64,000 nt of DNA from Saprospiraceae bacterium (GTDB lineage: Bacteria > Bacteroidota > Bacteroidia > Chitinophagales > Saprospiraceae), in contig JADKGD010000013.1 in assembly GCA_016717145.1 (NCBI GenBank), positions 66,898 to 130,897 on the forward strand, read 5' to 3'. This document shows positions 9,735 through 18,966 of this stretch, piece by piece. The translations under genes and the position numbers were made by a program. Below the pieces are notes generated by a model. It was not told the DNA's origin, did no database searches, and saw only the letters and a program-made list of their open reading frames with translations. Positions within the stretch are counted from its first letter, which is position 1. Every line of letters begins with the position of its first letter.

Positions 9735-10799
9735 TTAATTTACATTACCGATTTTAATGACACTCATATCTATATTCACTGTTTGTCCAGGATTGCTCAA
9801 AACTGGCTGGGTGGCAGGAATATTAACATATGATGGATTATTATTTGGAAAATCAGATATCAATCCTAAGATTAATTTCCTCATAGTCACAAGATCAGAT
9901 GCAGTAATTTTATTATCCTTATTTACATCAGCAGCAATTAATTTATAAGCCGGGCTCATTAATTCGAGACCAAGTATGTGCTTTTGAATGACAACAATGT
10001 CAGCAGCAGATATTTTTGAAGTATAATCAGGGCCGACACTCTCCATTACAATTTCAGGATTTTCCATGGTAGGAACATTCACTGAAGGGTAAACAAAACT
10101 ATACTGACCTTGATTATTTTTTAGAATTTCTATTTTTGGTTCACTATAGTTTTGTGGCTTGATATAAAATTTTACGTGTCCATCAGGAATATCAACATTA
10201 TAGGTTTGAAGATTTAAATTTACAGTAGTAGGATCTGGCACACCAGAACCGGGCATCTGGGCACCTGTTGCCAGAATAGCAGCGTCTAAATCAGCAAATG
10301 CGACGGCATAATTTAAAGTTCTGTTTGGGGCAATAACTGCAAATGATGGTGTTCCATACCATGATCCATAAGTTCCGCTCTGGAATGGGCCAAATATAGC
10401 TGAGGCGTTCCCATTTGCCCCTACACCTTTCATAGTAAGACCATAAGTACTTTTATATGTACCGACTTTTACATTAGTGTCAGAACCTAAAATTGAAGCT
10501 TCTATAAATTCAACATCATTGTTTCCAGAACCCCATTGCACGTATTTTTGCTGCCATACCGGTGCTATTGAAATACAAGGCGGACATGTGGTAAAGAAAA
10601 ATTTGATAACAACAGTTTTACCCTGATCTAGGTAGGATGTATATAAATTATGTGTGGCACCGTCAGAATCAGTTACTGTAAAATTGTGCATCGTCATTTG
10701 AGTATATCCAATATTTGTCAGACATAAAACAAATATTACATTTACCCACATTTGAACTACATATTTTATGTTTGTCATTGCTTTACAATTAATCATCAA
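9735..10799 (-). CDS. secreted thioredoxin-fold protein with dockerin-like repeats
   Basis: A 354-residue exported protein: signal peptide (VIFVLCLTNIGYTQ), then a thioredoxin-like domain with the redox motif CPPC (TTCPPCISIAP, about residue 73), then a linker and two EF-hand-like segments (ISAADIVVIQKHILGL and ADVNKDNKITASDLVTMRKLILGL) typical of type I dockerin pairs. It ends SVIKIGNVN without a recognisable T9SS sorting domain. In related Saprospiraceae proteins the dockerin region is often followed by a longer C-terminal domain, so the protein may be cut short, though no frameshift is obvious. A later Met (MTNIKYVVQ, 10778) is a possible start. It probably acts in the periplasm or at the cell surface; substrates are unknown. 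Confidence 0.75.
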   Translation of the reverse strand: MMINCKAMTNIKYVVQMWVNVIFVLCLTNIGYTQMTMHNFTVTDSDGATHNLYTSYLDQGKTVVIKFFFTTCPPCISIAPVWQQKYVQWGSGNNDVEFIEASILGSDTNVKVGTYKSTYGLTMKGVGANGNASAIFGPFQSGTYGSWYGTPSFAVIAPNRTLNYAVAFADLDAAILATGAQMPGSGVPDPTTVNLNLQTYNVDIPDGHVKFYIKPQNYSEPKIEILKNNQGQYSFVYPSVNVPTMENPEIVMESVGPDYTSKISAADIVVIQKHILGLELMSPAYKLIAADVNKDNKITASDLVTMRKLILGLISDFPNNNPSYVNIPATQPVLSNPGQTVNIDMSVIKIGNVN

Positions 10800-10894
10800 A
10801 TTTAATGGTATTATTGTTATAAATCAATACTAATTTGTCAAATATGGACAATTTGGTTAGAAAATGCTTAATTAAGTATAATTTTGCATTCAAT

Positions 10895-11617
10895 ATGAGG
10901 CCGAGCGTTCAATTTCGTTGGATAAAAAATAGAACTTACCAGGATGTTTGGGATATACAGACATCATTGCATAAGCAACTGATTGATAAAAAATTGGCAA
11001 AAAGAAATATGCCTTCTAGCAATAAGAATGTTAAGGATCAATCAAATCAATTAATCTTTTGTGAGCACGCTCATGTGTTTACACTTGGGAAAAGTGGATC
11101 AATTGATCATCTTTTATTATCTAAAGATGAACTGAATTACGGCAATATTGAATTTTTTAATATTAATCGGGGAGGTGACATTACCTATCATGGGCCAGGA
11201 CAAATTACGGGCTACCCGATATTTGATTTGGATGAGTTCTTTAATGATGTTCATAAATATGTTCGGTTGATTGAGGAGGTAATGATCAGAATACTAGCGA
11301 CTTATGGGCTTAAAGGAGTAAGGATCAACAACTATACAGGAGTTTGGCTGGAACCAAATAACAGTTCACCTAAATATCGTAAAATATGTGCCATTGGCGT
11401 CCATTTATCAAGATGGGTGAGTATGCATGGATTTGCCTTCAATGTCAATACCGATTTAGCATATTTTGATAAAATTATACCTTGTGGTATAGCAGATGAA
11501 AATAAAGCTGTAACTTCCTTGGAAACCGAATTGGGAAAATCAGTTTCTATAGATGAGGTAGGGGAAAGAATGGTTACAATATTTTCTGAACTTTTTGAAT
11601 TTGAATTAGTGAAATAA
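10895..11617 (+). CDS. lipB: lipoyl(octanoyl) transferase LipB
   Basis: Transfers octanoate from acyl carrier protein to the lipoyl domains of oxo-acid dehydrogenases and the glycine cleavage H protein. Numbered from the upstream ATG at 10835, the protein shows RGGDITYHGPGQ (112-123), the catalytic Lys in KICAIGVH (Lys183) and the catalytic Cys in IPCGI (Cys217). The start at 10895 (MRPSVQFRWIK) was preferred because homologues begin near the FRWIK segment; 10835 remains possible and adds 20 residues. It faces away from the thioredoxin-dockerin gene across a 35-96 base gap. Confidence 0.94.
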   Translation: MRPSVQFRWIKNRTYQDVWDIQTSLHKQLIDKKLAKRNMPSSNKNVKDQSNQLIFCEHAHVFTLGKSGSIDHLLLSKDELNYGNIEFFNINRGGDITYHGPGQITGYPIFDLDEFFNDVHKYVRLIEEVMIRILATYGLKGVRINNYTGVWLEPNNSSPKYRKICAIGVHLSRWVSMHGFAFNVNTDLAYFDKIIPCGIADENKAVTSLETELGKSVSIDEVGERMVTIFSELFEFELVK

Positions 11618-11663
11618 AAAAAAAATTTATTTATAAATTATTTAGAGATTAAAAGTAATAAGA

Positions 11664-12181
11664 ATGAGAGAAAAATTAGTTGCGGAATCAGAACGGTGAT
11701 GACGGAAATGATAATGCCAAATGATACAAACCCAATGGGAAATCTTATGGGTGGCTATTTAATGCGGTGGATGGACATCGCGTGTGCAGTTTGCGCTGCC
11801 AGGCATTGTAATGCACATGTGGTGACGGCATCAGTTGATCATATTTCATTTCACGAACCTATCAAATTAGGAGACGTCATAACACTTACTGCGGTAGTGA
11901 CGAGAGCTTTTAATACGTCTGTGGAAATATTTGTTGAAGTATCAGCTTCAGAAATTACTGGAGCTAATCCACGTCAGTCAAATCATGCTTATTTTACTTT
12001 TGTAGCGGTGGATCCGGAAACAAAAAAACCAATTCCTGTTCCTTTGTTAACCCCTTTAACAAATGAGGAGAAAAAACAATTTGACGTTGCAAGCAGGCGT
12101 AGGGAACTCAGACTGATACTGGCAGGTAAATTGAAACCTGTGGATGCAATGGAACTAAGGAATTTTTTTAATGATTTGTAA
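11664..12181 (+). CDS. acyl-CoA thioesterase (hotdog fold), frameshifted at codon 11
   Basis: From 11696 the frame encodes 161 residues of a YciA/BFIT-type hotdog thioesterase, with PNDTNPMGNLMGGYLMRWMD, the VVTASVDHISFHEPIKLGD strand and the FVAVD end of the fold. These enzymes hydrolyse acyl-CoA to free acid and CoA. The normal N-terminus lies in another frame: ATG at 11664 reads MREKLVAESER and then hits TGA. Adding one G in CGGTGATGACGG (about 11694) gives ESERVMTEMIMPNDTN, the expected family start. I therefore place the start at 11664 and treat the break as a one-base homopolymer deletion. Confidence 0.85.
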
Positions 12182-12182
12182 A

Positions 12183-13006
12183 TCAAACAAATATATTTGA
12201 TAATATAGTTTCTGTAATATTTGGTTTAACAAACTTAATTAATTCTTTAACAGCACTTTTTCCCTCTGGACCCAATTCTTTGGAGAAATTATTAACATAT
12301 AAGTCAATATGAGATTTTATAACATTTTCGTTCATCTCCTGTGCGTTTGAATGCACAAAATCCATACCGGATGAAGGGTATTTAATGGCATAATTAACGC
12401 TACGCGTTATGATTCTGTCTACTTTTTCTTTAATACTATTAACAATATTATTTTTAATTACAATACCTCCCAATGGTATCGGACTCCTGTCTTTTTTTCC
12501 CAAAACTCACCTAAGTCAATAATCTTATGGAGACCTTTTAAATGGTATGTAAATCTGTTCTCATGAATAATGAGACCCGCATCACATTGGTCAGTCAGAA
12601 CTGAATTTTCGATGTCTGAAAAAATCATTTCTTGAAAATTATTTAAATCAGGAAATGCAAATTTTAGTAATAAATATGCAGTAGTATGTATACCGGGAAT
12701 CGCGATTTTCCAAGCATTAATATCTTTTGTTTTTATATTTGTACTGCTTATTAGTAATGGGCCACAATTTCTACCCAATGCACTTCCGCTATTTAAGATC
12801 TGATAATGGTGCAAGAGCTCAGTATATGCATTAAAACTTACTTTTGAGATGTCATGCTCTAAATTTAAAGCATCTAGATTTAATTGCTCTACATCCTTCA
12901 ACACAAAGTCAAATTCGAGGCCTTCTAAGTCAATCCTTTGATTCACTATGGGTTCAAACATAAATGTGTCATTTGGACAAGGCGAAAAAGCGAAAGATAG
13001 TCGCAT
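12183..13006 (-). CDS. mqnD: 1,4-dihydroxy-6-naphthoate synthase MqnD, frameshifted
   Basis: Converts cyclic dehypoxanthinyl futalosine to 1,4-dihydroxy-6-naphthoate in the futalosine route to menaquinone. The N-terminal frame starts MRLSFAFSPCPNDTFMFEP, the diagnostic SPCPNDTFMF motif, and runs through NCGPLLIS, IPGIHTTAYLL and CDAGLIIHENRFTY. At about 12492 it breaks: LGEFWEKKTG continues in another frame as SPIPLGGIVIKN, the family's active-site loop, and on to the stop at 12183. Restoring one G in ACAGGAGTCC repairs it (ACA GGG AGT CCG). The full product would be about 275 residues, normal for MqnD. The longer open frame reaching 13150 is not supported by the family. Confidence 0.9.
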
Positions 13007-13553
13007 AATAATACCATTATAAAAAAAAACACTAAATAAACGATTAAGTTTATCTAGTGATTTCAAATCGGATTTTGGAGATATTGACTTGGGAAGGAAA
13101 TTACGAATTGAATTTGGTAAAAAACAAAATGGTCGCCCCCCAGCGACCATTTTAAACTATAACCCATGAACATAAAACTTTACTTATAGGGTTTCTCAAG
13201 CCCTATACCTCAATCTTTTTACTAATTTATTAAATAACCAAAAAACTTTCTTGTTGTTAATTTTAAAAGGATTGGGTTGATTTCTACATAAAAACCAACC
13301 CGCTCTTTTGTTTTTAATCTCTTAAACATATTCGAATTTTCTGACTGATTCTTTAACCAGTTCTGAACGGTTGTTAAAAAATTAATGTGGCTTTAACAAC
13401 TTTCATAATACAAATATCATATTGTTTTTATTTACTACAAAATACAAAATATGGCAATAATAACATAAATAATATAAATATGTGTATTATATTGATATTT
13501 AATGTTTTTACAATTCGCATGTAACTATTACATTGCCTAATCCTTTAAGTATA
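13007..13553. other. 547-base non-coding space between mqnD and the di-heme peroxidase gene
   Basis: No supported gene. It contains a hairpin with arms AAAATGGTCGC at 13126-13153 and a weaker inverted repeat GGGTTG/CAACCC at 13274-13301. The weaker one lies downstream of the reverse-strand peroxidase gene and could end that transcript. The rest is AT-rich. Confidence 0.6.
13126..13153. terminator. symmetrical hairpin, possible bidirectional terminator
   Basis: The arms AAAATGGTCGC and GCGACCATTTT pair perfectly over 11 bp with a short C-rich loop, and each arm ends in an A/T run. It sits 120 bases upstream of the mqnD start and 400 bases beyond the peroxidase stop. It could end transcripts from either direction, or lie in the mqnD leader. 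Confidence 0.5.
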
Positions 13554-14646
13554 TTATCTAAATGGGTTTTTCAGATCAGGATTGTTGTAAAAGTAGTATC
13601 ATTAAATGTTTCAATAAAGCTTTCAACCCATCCAGGTAATACTTGTCTAGTTTCAGTTTATGTATTAAAGGATCTTTATTAGGTGATAAGTTCCCTCCTG
13701 AATTGTAATGGTCGAGAACTTCATCCAAAGTATTGAACTTTCCATTGTGCATATATGGAGCTGAATATTTGATGTTTCTTAAAGTTGGTGCCCTAAATTT
13801 GCCATTATCGGCCTTTGAACCAGTAACGTTTCCACGCCCAAGATCAACAAAATCCTCTAGTGTTGGAGCTGATGAGATCCCATTATTAAAAAAGCCATCT
13901 GAGGTAGCCATAGGAATATTATGGCAATGTCCACATTCTGATCTGGGTACATCAGGATCAGTATCAAAAAAAACAGCATATCCCAATAATTCTTTATCGG
14001 TAAAAATCCCAATGCCCTGAGAAACTTTATCAAATTTTGAGTCCTTTGAGATAATCGTTCTTTCAAATTGTGCAATTGCTTTAGCAGCCAGTTCTTTATT
14101 TATTTCAGAGACATTAATTATACCAAATGCTTCGCGAAACATTTTTGGATATTTGGGGTGAACCTTTAAGTCATCAATTATTTTAGACCATGAATGATGT
14201 AATTCGATTGGGTCCTCAATAGGAAGTAATGCTTGTTCTTCAAGACTTTTTACTCTTCCATCCCAAAAAAGACCAGATTTAATAAAGCCAATATTGATCA
14301 GACTCATTGCCCCTCGTTTTCCAGATATGCCATCAATTCCGGTACTTGATGATTTTCCATCAGTAAAATTAAATTCAGGTAGATGACAAGACGAACAAGA
14401 CATAGTACTATCAGCAGAAAGAATTGGGTCGTAAAATAAGTGTCTACCCAATAAAACTCCCTGTTTTGTAGAAATATTATCAGCAGGAAATTCCATTGAA
14501 GGAAAGTGTTTTGGTAATTGGATGGTATATAACTCTGGTGAGTATGTTATGTAACTTAAATCACCTGTATTGGGCTCTTCATCTTCACAAGACATGAAAG
14601 AAAGGAAAGAACAAAAAAATAGGAAAGCGACATGTAATGATTTCAT
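13554..14646 (-). CDS. di-heme cytochrome-c peroxidase/MauG-MbnH family lipoprotein, C-terminus frameshifted
   Basis: A di-heme c-type protein with lipobox FMSC (Cys20) and two haem-binding motifs, CSSCH at about residues 84-88 and CGHCH at about 237-241. The usual MauG/CCP features are present: GRHLFYDPILSADSTMSCSSCH, FWDGRVKSLEEQA and KFRAPTLRNIKYSAPYMHNGKF. The last residues of the open frame are off-frame. Adding one A at about 13604 and another at about 13580 gives LLKTFNDTTFTTNPDLKNPFR, the normal family end, with the stop at 13554-13556. It lies directly downstream of an MbnP-like gene, so I read it as the MbnH-type partner, which uses a bis-Fe(IV)-type state to modify a protein substrate. 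Peroxidase activity is the alternative. Confidence 0.85.
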
Positions 14647-14658
14647 ATTGCTGATTTC

Positions 14659-15462
14659 TCAATTAACGATAAAACCAGTTGAAATGTTTTGTTTAACTTT
14701 ATTCTCAAGTACCTCTATACTTTGGGATAAATCCAAATTCTGAAATATTTTAAAATAATCTGCTGTAACGGTAAACATCAAATTTTCACCTTTTTTTGTG
14801 GTTAAGGGCATTTTTAATTTTATTCTTTTGGACTGTCCAGAAGCTAAAACCGAAATGGATAAAGTGGAATCCCTTATGAAACCGGAAACTTCTGATTTAA
14901 TTCTGACTATTTTTGCTGTAAATAAAGCCAGATTACTGTTTTTTGTCAGTGCATTGAGTAAATCAAGGACATGTTTGGAAGGTAAGTTAGTAAATTTGGT
15001 ATTTAACATAGTTTCAGATAGCCCTATATAAAAAGTTAAACTATCAAAGGTACCGGCATTTTTTATTGTTCCTATGGTTATGTTTTTATCAACGGATCTA
15101 TAAATCTTCATATCATCAGGGATATAAATACTTTGATCCTGATTACTTATGTATTCATTAATTTTTATGATCTGTTCTTTTTTAAATAATTCGAAAGATG
15201 AAACATAAAACCTGACATCCGATATTTTATACTTTTGTCCAATATCGTTGATTAATGTGCTATCACTCCTATATACTGAATCCCCTGACATTTGCTTAAT
15301 ATTCAGCATTAAACTTGGATAAATGCAGCACTTATTACAAGCATTATCAGCACTTACATCAAAATTGGTAGCTAAAGTATCCAAACATCCATCCTTGTTC
15401 TGATAACAAGAAGAAAGCAACGATAAAAAACCTATTATTAAATAACATAAATTAATTTTCAT
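14659..15462 (-). CDS. MbnP-like lipoprotein
   Basis: A 267-residue lipoprotein (signal LCYLIIGFLSLLSSC, lipobox Cys19) with a Cys-rich segment after the signal (DNACNKCCIYP) and the MbnP-type core QKYKISDVRFYVSSFELF. MbnP proteins are periplasmic or outer-membrane copper-binding proteins encoded with MbnH; in the studied case MbnH oxidises a tryptophan of MbnP to kynurenine. The MbnH-like gene follows here by 12 bases. Oddly, this protein has no tryptophan at all; the region where others carry one reads NLPSKHVLDLLNALTK. So either the substrate residue differs or the pair works another way. The family call rests on the core motif and the neighbour. Confidence 0.7.
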   Translation of the reverse strand: MKINLCYLIIGFLSLLSSCYQNKDGCLDTLATNFDVSADNACNKCCIYPSLMLNIKQMSGDSVYRSDSTLINDIGQKYKISDVRFYVSSFELFKKEQIIKINEYISNQDQSIYIPDDMKIYRSVDKNITIGTIKNAGTFDSLTFYIGLSETMLNTKFTNLPSKHVLDLLNALTKNSNLALFTAKIVRIKSEVSGFIRDSTLSISVLASGQSKRIKLKMPLTTKKGENLMFTVTADYFKIFQNLDLSQSIEVLENKVKQNISTGFIVN

Positions 15463-15472
15463 TCTGGAAAAT

Positions 15473-16294
15473 TTATTTTTGTTTTTTCATTTCATCAAAT
15501 ATGTTTTTTACTATTTGTTTTACTTGAGCAGAGAAGTCTTTTTCAATAATCCAGTAATAGTAGTTTGGTTCGGTTTTAAAGACGTGAGAAACCAATTGTC
15601 CAGTATATTTTCCAAAGTTAAAAATCACTTCTCCTTTTGCATTATATTTAAGTCGTTGCGTTACATCAAGCATACTACTATCCGAAACAAATTCTGCTAT
15701 AGCCGCAATATCATTCTTAATTGGCGCCGGATGAGAAAAGCCATCACCATCGATATAGTCCACGTTTTCATACTTCCTCAATTGTCCCTTAAATACCTCT
15801 ACCGTTGCACGTGCGTCGGCCAATGCGTCGTGTGCATCATCAAGATTACCTCCACAATATAGTCTGTATGCAGCTTTAAGCGTCCGGGGCTCCATTTTAT
15901 AGAATATTTTTTGAACATCAATAAGCCTACGTTTTGAGATATCAAAATCTAAGCCGATTCTATGAAATTCTTCCATCAGCATTGGAATATCAAACCTATC
16001 AGAATTATATCCTCCGATATCTGCCGTGCCAATAAATTCATATATTTGTTTACCCACCTGCTCAAAGGTCGGTTTATTTCGTAACATTTCGTTACTTATA
16101 CCATGTACTGCAAACGCTTCTTCAGATATTGGGATTCCGGGATTAATAAATAGAAAAAGTTCTTCCGGCAGGGCACTTTTATTTGTATATTTAATCAACG
16201 CAATTTGGAGTATTCTATCTTTTAAGACATTTAATCCTGTCGACTCAATATCAAAAAAAACTATGTCTTTTTCTAAATTAAAATTAATATCCAT
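15473..16294 (-). CDS. 3'-5' exonuclease (DnaQ/DEDDh family) with C-terminal DUF3820-like segment
   Basis: A 273-residue cytosolic exonuclease. The DEDDh motifs are all visible: FFDIESTGLN (Exo I, D and E), GYNSDRFDIPML (Exo II), and HDALADARATVEVF (Exo III with the catalytic His). The last 80 residues contain FNFGKYTGQLVSHVFKTEP, a DUF3820-like segment often attached to such exonucleases. It may be a stand-alone proofreading or repair nuclease; it is not the replicative epsilon subunit by context. Confidence 0.88.
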   Translation of the reverse strand: MDINFNLEKDIVFFDIESTGLNVLKDRILQIALIKYTNKSALPEELFLFINPGIPISEEAFAVHGISNEMLRNKPTFEQVGKQIYEFIGTADIGGYNSDRFDIPMLMEEFHRIGLDFDISKRRLIDVQKIFYKMEPRTLKAAYRLYCGGNLDDAHDALADARATVEVFKGQLRKYENVDYIDGDGFSHPAPIKNDIAAIAEFVSDSSMLDVTQRLKYNAKGEVIFNFGKYTGQLVSHVFKTEPNYYYWIIEKDFSAQVKQIVKNIFDEMKKQK

Positions 16295-16302
16295 GCTAGG
16301 TA

Positions 16303-17352
16303 CTAGTTATTTTGCTCATTATGCAGATAATATTTGGAAAACCCTTCACTGACTTTAAACTCAAAAACGCCATCTCCTTCATTATCATATATAAAACATG
16401 CATCAATATTTTTTAATTGTTTTATAAGTTCTAAAGATTTGTCAAGGCCCAAAACCATAAATGCCGTCGCATATGCATCGGCAGTAATACAATCATTGGC
16501 TATAACTGTTGCGCTTAAAATATCTGTTGGTTGGCTCATACCAGTAAACGGATTTATTATATGAGCAAATTTCTGTCCTTTGGATTCATAAACAGTTCTG
16601 TAATTACCGCTAGTTGCCAAAGATTTATTTGAAATCATTAGGGGCAATTCAATTTCTGACAAAGAAGCACCTTCTTTTGGTTTATTGATACCAATCACCC
16701 ATTCCTGTTTATCTGCATTTACACCCAATGCACTTATTTCACCTCCAATATCTATCATAAAATTCATTATTCCTTTACCCCTTAAATAATCTGAAATAAT
16801 ATCAACTGCATATCCGGGAGCAATAGCGTTAAAATCTAAATTCACGTCCTTATCAGGTTTGATAATACATATTTTGCCCGAATTGTCTTTAATTAAATGT
16901 AAGCTATCAAAAACCAACAACTTGAGAAGCTTTTTCACAACCAATGTATCTACACTTTTAAGTTTCTTTTTTTCTTTGTACCCGAAGCCATAATAAGCAA
17001 CTAATGGAGAAATTGATGGATCAAACGCTCCACCTGTTTTCTCAAAAACTTCCCGGGATTTGTTAAACACTGTTTCGAAGAAAGGATCTTCACTTGAATT
17101 GTAACAAAATAAGCTATCCGCAGAGTTAAAAAAAGAAAGCGTACTACTATCAATGTATGAAGACATTGAATAATTAAACTTTACCAATATAGAATCTATT
17201 GATTTTTGGATATTGGAAGGTATATCTGTCTGTAATGTTATTTGATAGGTTGTTCCCATTGTAGGGCCTGTTAACTTATAATACTCTTTTGAATTATTTT
17301 CACAACTCAGTGAAACAATAATTAACAAAAGTAAAAAGTATGTACACTTCAT
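16303..17352 (-). CDS. apbE: FAD:protein FMN transferase (ApbE)
   Basis: A 349-residue exported lipoprotein (LLLLIIVSLSC, lipobox) that attaches FMN to threonines in proteins such as the NQR/RNF complexes. Family features: TGPTMGTTYQITL, the GAFDPSISPL box, LDFNAIAPGYAVDII, GGEISALG and the Mg-binding DAYATAFMVLGL near the C-terminus. The length is normal. Its stop lies 8 bases upstream of the exonuclease start, so the two could be co-transcribed. Confidence 0.93.
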   Translation of the reverse strand: MKCTYFLLLLIIVSLSCENNSKEYYKLTGPTMGTTYQITLQTDIPSNIQKSIDSILVKFNYSMSSYIDSSTLSFFNSADSLFCYNSSEDPFFETVFNKSREVFEKTGGAFDPSISPLVAYYGFGYKEKKKLKSVDTLVVKKLLKLLVFDSLHLIKDNSGKICIIKPDKDVNLDFNAIAPGYAVDIISDYLRGKGIMNFMIDIGGEISALGVNADKQEWVIGINKPKEGASLSEIELPLMISNKSLATSGNYRTVYESKGQKFAHIINPFTGMSQPTDILSATVIANDCITADAYATAFMVLGLDKSLELIKQLKNIDACFIYDNEGDGVFEFKVSEGFSKYYLHNEQNN

Positions 17353-17367
17353 AAAATTGACATTACA

Positions 17368-18228
17368 TTATTTAATTACATCATTTAATAGTCCCCTGTC
17401 CTTTGCTTCTTCGGAATATGAATGTAATTCAACTGGTTTTGCTGTTGAAGTTCTAAGTTTCATATTAAGAAACTCTACCAGTAATGAAAATGCAATAGCA
17501 AAATAAAGATATCCTTTCGGAACTACTCCAATATGGGAACCAAAAATACTTAAACCTGCAAGATGCCCGCCTTCCAGGATTAACATAAATCCAATAAGGA
17601 TAAGAAATGAAAGGCCTAAAACCTGAATGGTTGGGTGATCATTTACAAATCGCCCTACAGGTACTGCAAATGCCATCATAATTATGACTGAAAACACCAC
17701 AGCTATTATCATGATAATTAAAGCTCCTTCAACACCGTTTGTCATTCCGACAGCTGTAAGAATAGAATCAAAAGAGAAAACGATATTTATTAGGGTGATC
17801 TGAATAATAGCTGAAGATAATGTTATGCGGTTTTTTTTGCCCTTTTCAATAATAGCAGGGTCCCCTTCAAGTTTATGATGAATTTCCGTTACACTTTTGT
17901 ATAATAAAAATATACCTCCTGCTATTAGTATTAGACTTTGACCTGAAAATCCAGCAGTTATTATGGTAGTGTCTATTGAAATCCAGGGTTGCTTCATAGC
18001 TATCAAGACGGAAATACCTAAAAGTAATATGATACGCATAAACATTGCAAGAATCAATCCTATATTCGTAGCCTTTTTTTGATCTTCACGCGCCAATTTG
18101 CTTGCAGAGATAGAAATAAAAATAATATTATCAACGCCTAGAACAATTTCCAGAAAAGTCAAGGTAAGTAAACTTAACCAGACTGAAGAACTGGCAAAGT
18201 CAGGAATTGAGATTAAATTAAAAAGCAT
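17368..18228 (-). CDS. TerC family integral membrane protein
   Basis: A 286-residue polytopic membrane protein with the TerC signatures EIVLGVDNIIFISI (acidic residues within the first helix pair) and VFSFDSILTAVGMT in the middle, the conserved aspartates proposed to bind metal. TerC/Alx proteins are linked to manganese export, often loading exoenzymes, and to tellurite resistance. No other ter genes are adjacent apart from the TerB-like protein 17 kb away, so tellurite resistance is not implied. Confidence 0.92.
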   Translation of the reverse strand: MLFNLISIPDFASSSVWLSLLTLTFLEIVLGVDNIIFISISASKLAREDQKKATNIGLILAMFMRIILLLGISVLIAMKQPWISIDTTIITAGFSGQSLILIAGGIFLLYKSVTEIHHKLEGDPAIIEKGKKNRITLSSAIIQITLINIVFSFDSILTAVGMTNGVEGALIIMIIAVVFSVIIMMAFAVPVGRFVNDHPTIQVLGLSFLILIGFMLILEGGHLAGLSIFGSHIGVVPKGYLYFAIAFSLLVEFLNMKLRTSTAKPVELHSYSEEAKDRGLLNDVIK

Positions 18229-18327
18229 ATTATCAGAATTTCAAATTGAAAAATGAAACACAAATTTAGAGCTATTTTTTGACGAACCTATTATTTTAAA
18301 AAACTTATCTGAATTGTTTGATTGTGG

Positions 18328-18963
18328 TCATGAATTAATAAGTGCAATAAAATGTCCGAGACAACCTAAAATAACAAAAATATGCCAGATGGCATGGTGC
18401 CAAGCTAACTTAGTCCAAATATAAAATATAACCCCAACTGTATAGAAAATACCACCGGAAAGTAACCAAAGTTTTACAAAAGATGACATGCTTGTTGTAA
18501 TGGACTCAAATATTATTATGACCATCCATCCTAAAACAAGATATAATAAAAGAGAAAATATCTCATATTTATCATTAAATATCAATTTAAAGATGATTCC
18601 AAATATAATTATAAGCCAGTGAATCCTTAAAAACAAAATGCCTTGAGGTTCATAATAATAATATAATATAAAAGGTGTATAAGTACACCCAATCAAAATG
18701 AAGATAGAGATATGATCGACTACCCGCCATCTGTTTTTAAGAATATCTTTATTAGCTAAATGATACATAGTGGAACTAAAAAACATAAATATCATTCCAA
18801 AAGAGAATGCAAATAAGCCCCAAAATTTAATAGAGTAGGGCTCAGACATCAATAAGACAGGTGTTAAAAACAATGCGAATATACATGCTATGCCATGGGT
18901 TACAACATTGGCTTTTTCATCAAGGGGCAATGTGTAATACTGATTAATAAGTTTAGTTTTCAT
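18328..18963 (-). CDS. hemolysin III family (PAQR-like) membrane protein
   Basis: A 211-residue seven-helix protein. Conserved features are EKANVVTHGIACIFA near the N-terminus (first His), SSTMYHLANKD (second His) and the last-helix WHHAIWHIFVILGCLGH with the HxxxH pair; together these histidines form the zinc site of the HlyIII/PAQR fold. It ends close to the TPR membrane gene (3 bases between them), so they likely share a transcript. The physiological role of bacterial members is poorly defined. Confidence 0.92.
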   Translation of the reverse strand: MKTKLINQYYTLPLDEKANVVTHGIACIFALFLTPVLLMSEPYSIKFWGLFAFSFGMIFMFFSSTMYHLANKDILKNRWRVVDHISIFILIGCTYTPFILYYYYEPQGILFLRIHWLIIIFGIIFKLIFNDKYEIFSLLLYLVLGWMVIIIFESITTSMSSFVKLWLLSGGIFYTVGVIFYIWTKLAWHHAIWHIFVILGCLGHFIALINS

Positions 18964-18966
18964 ATA

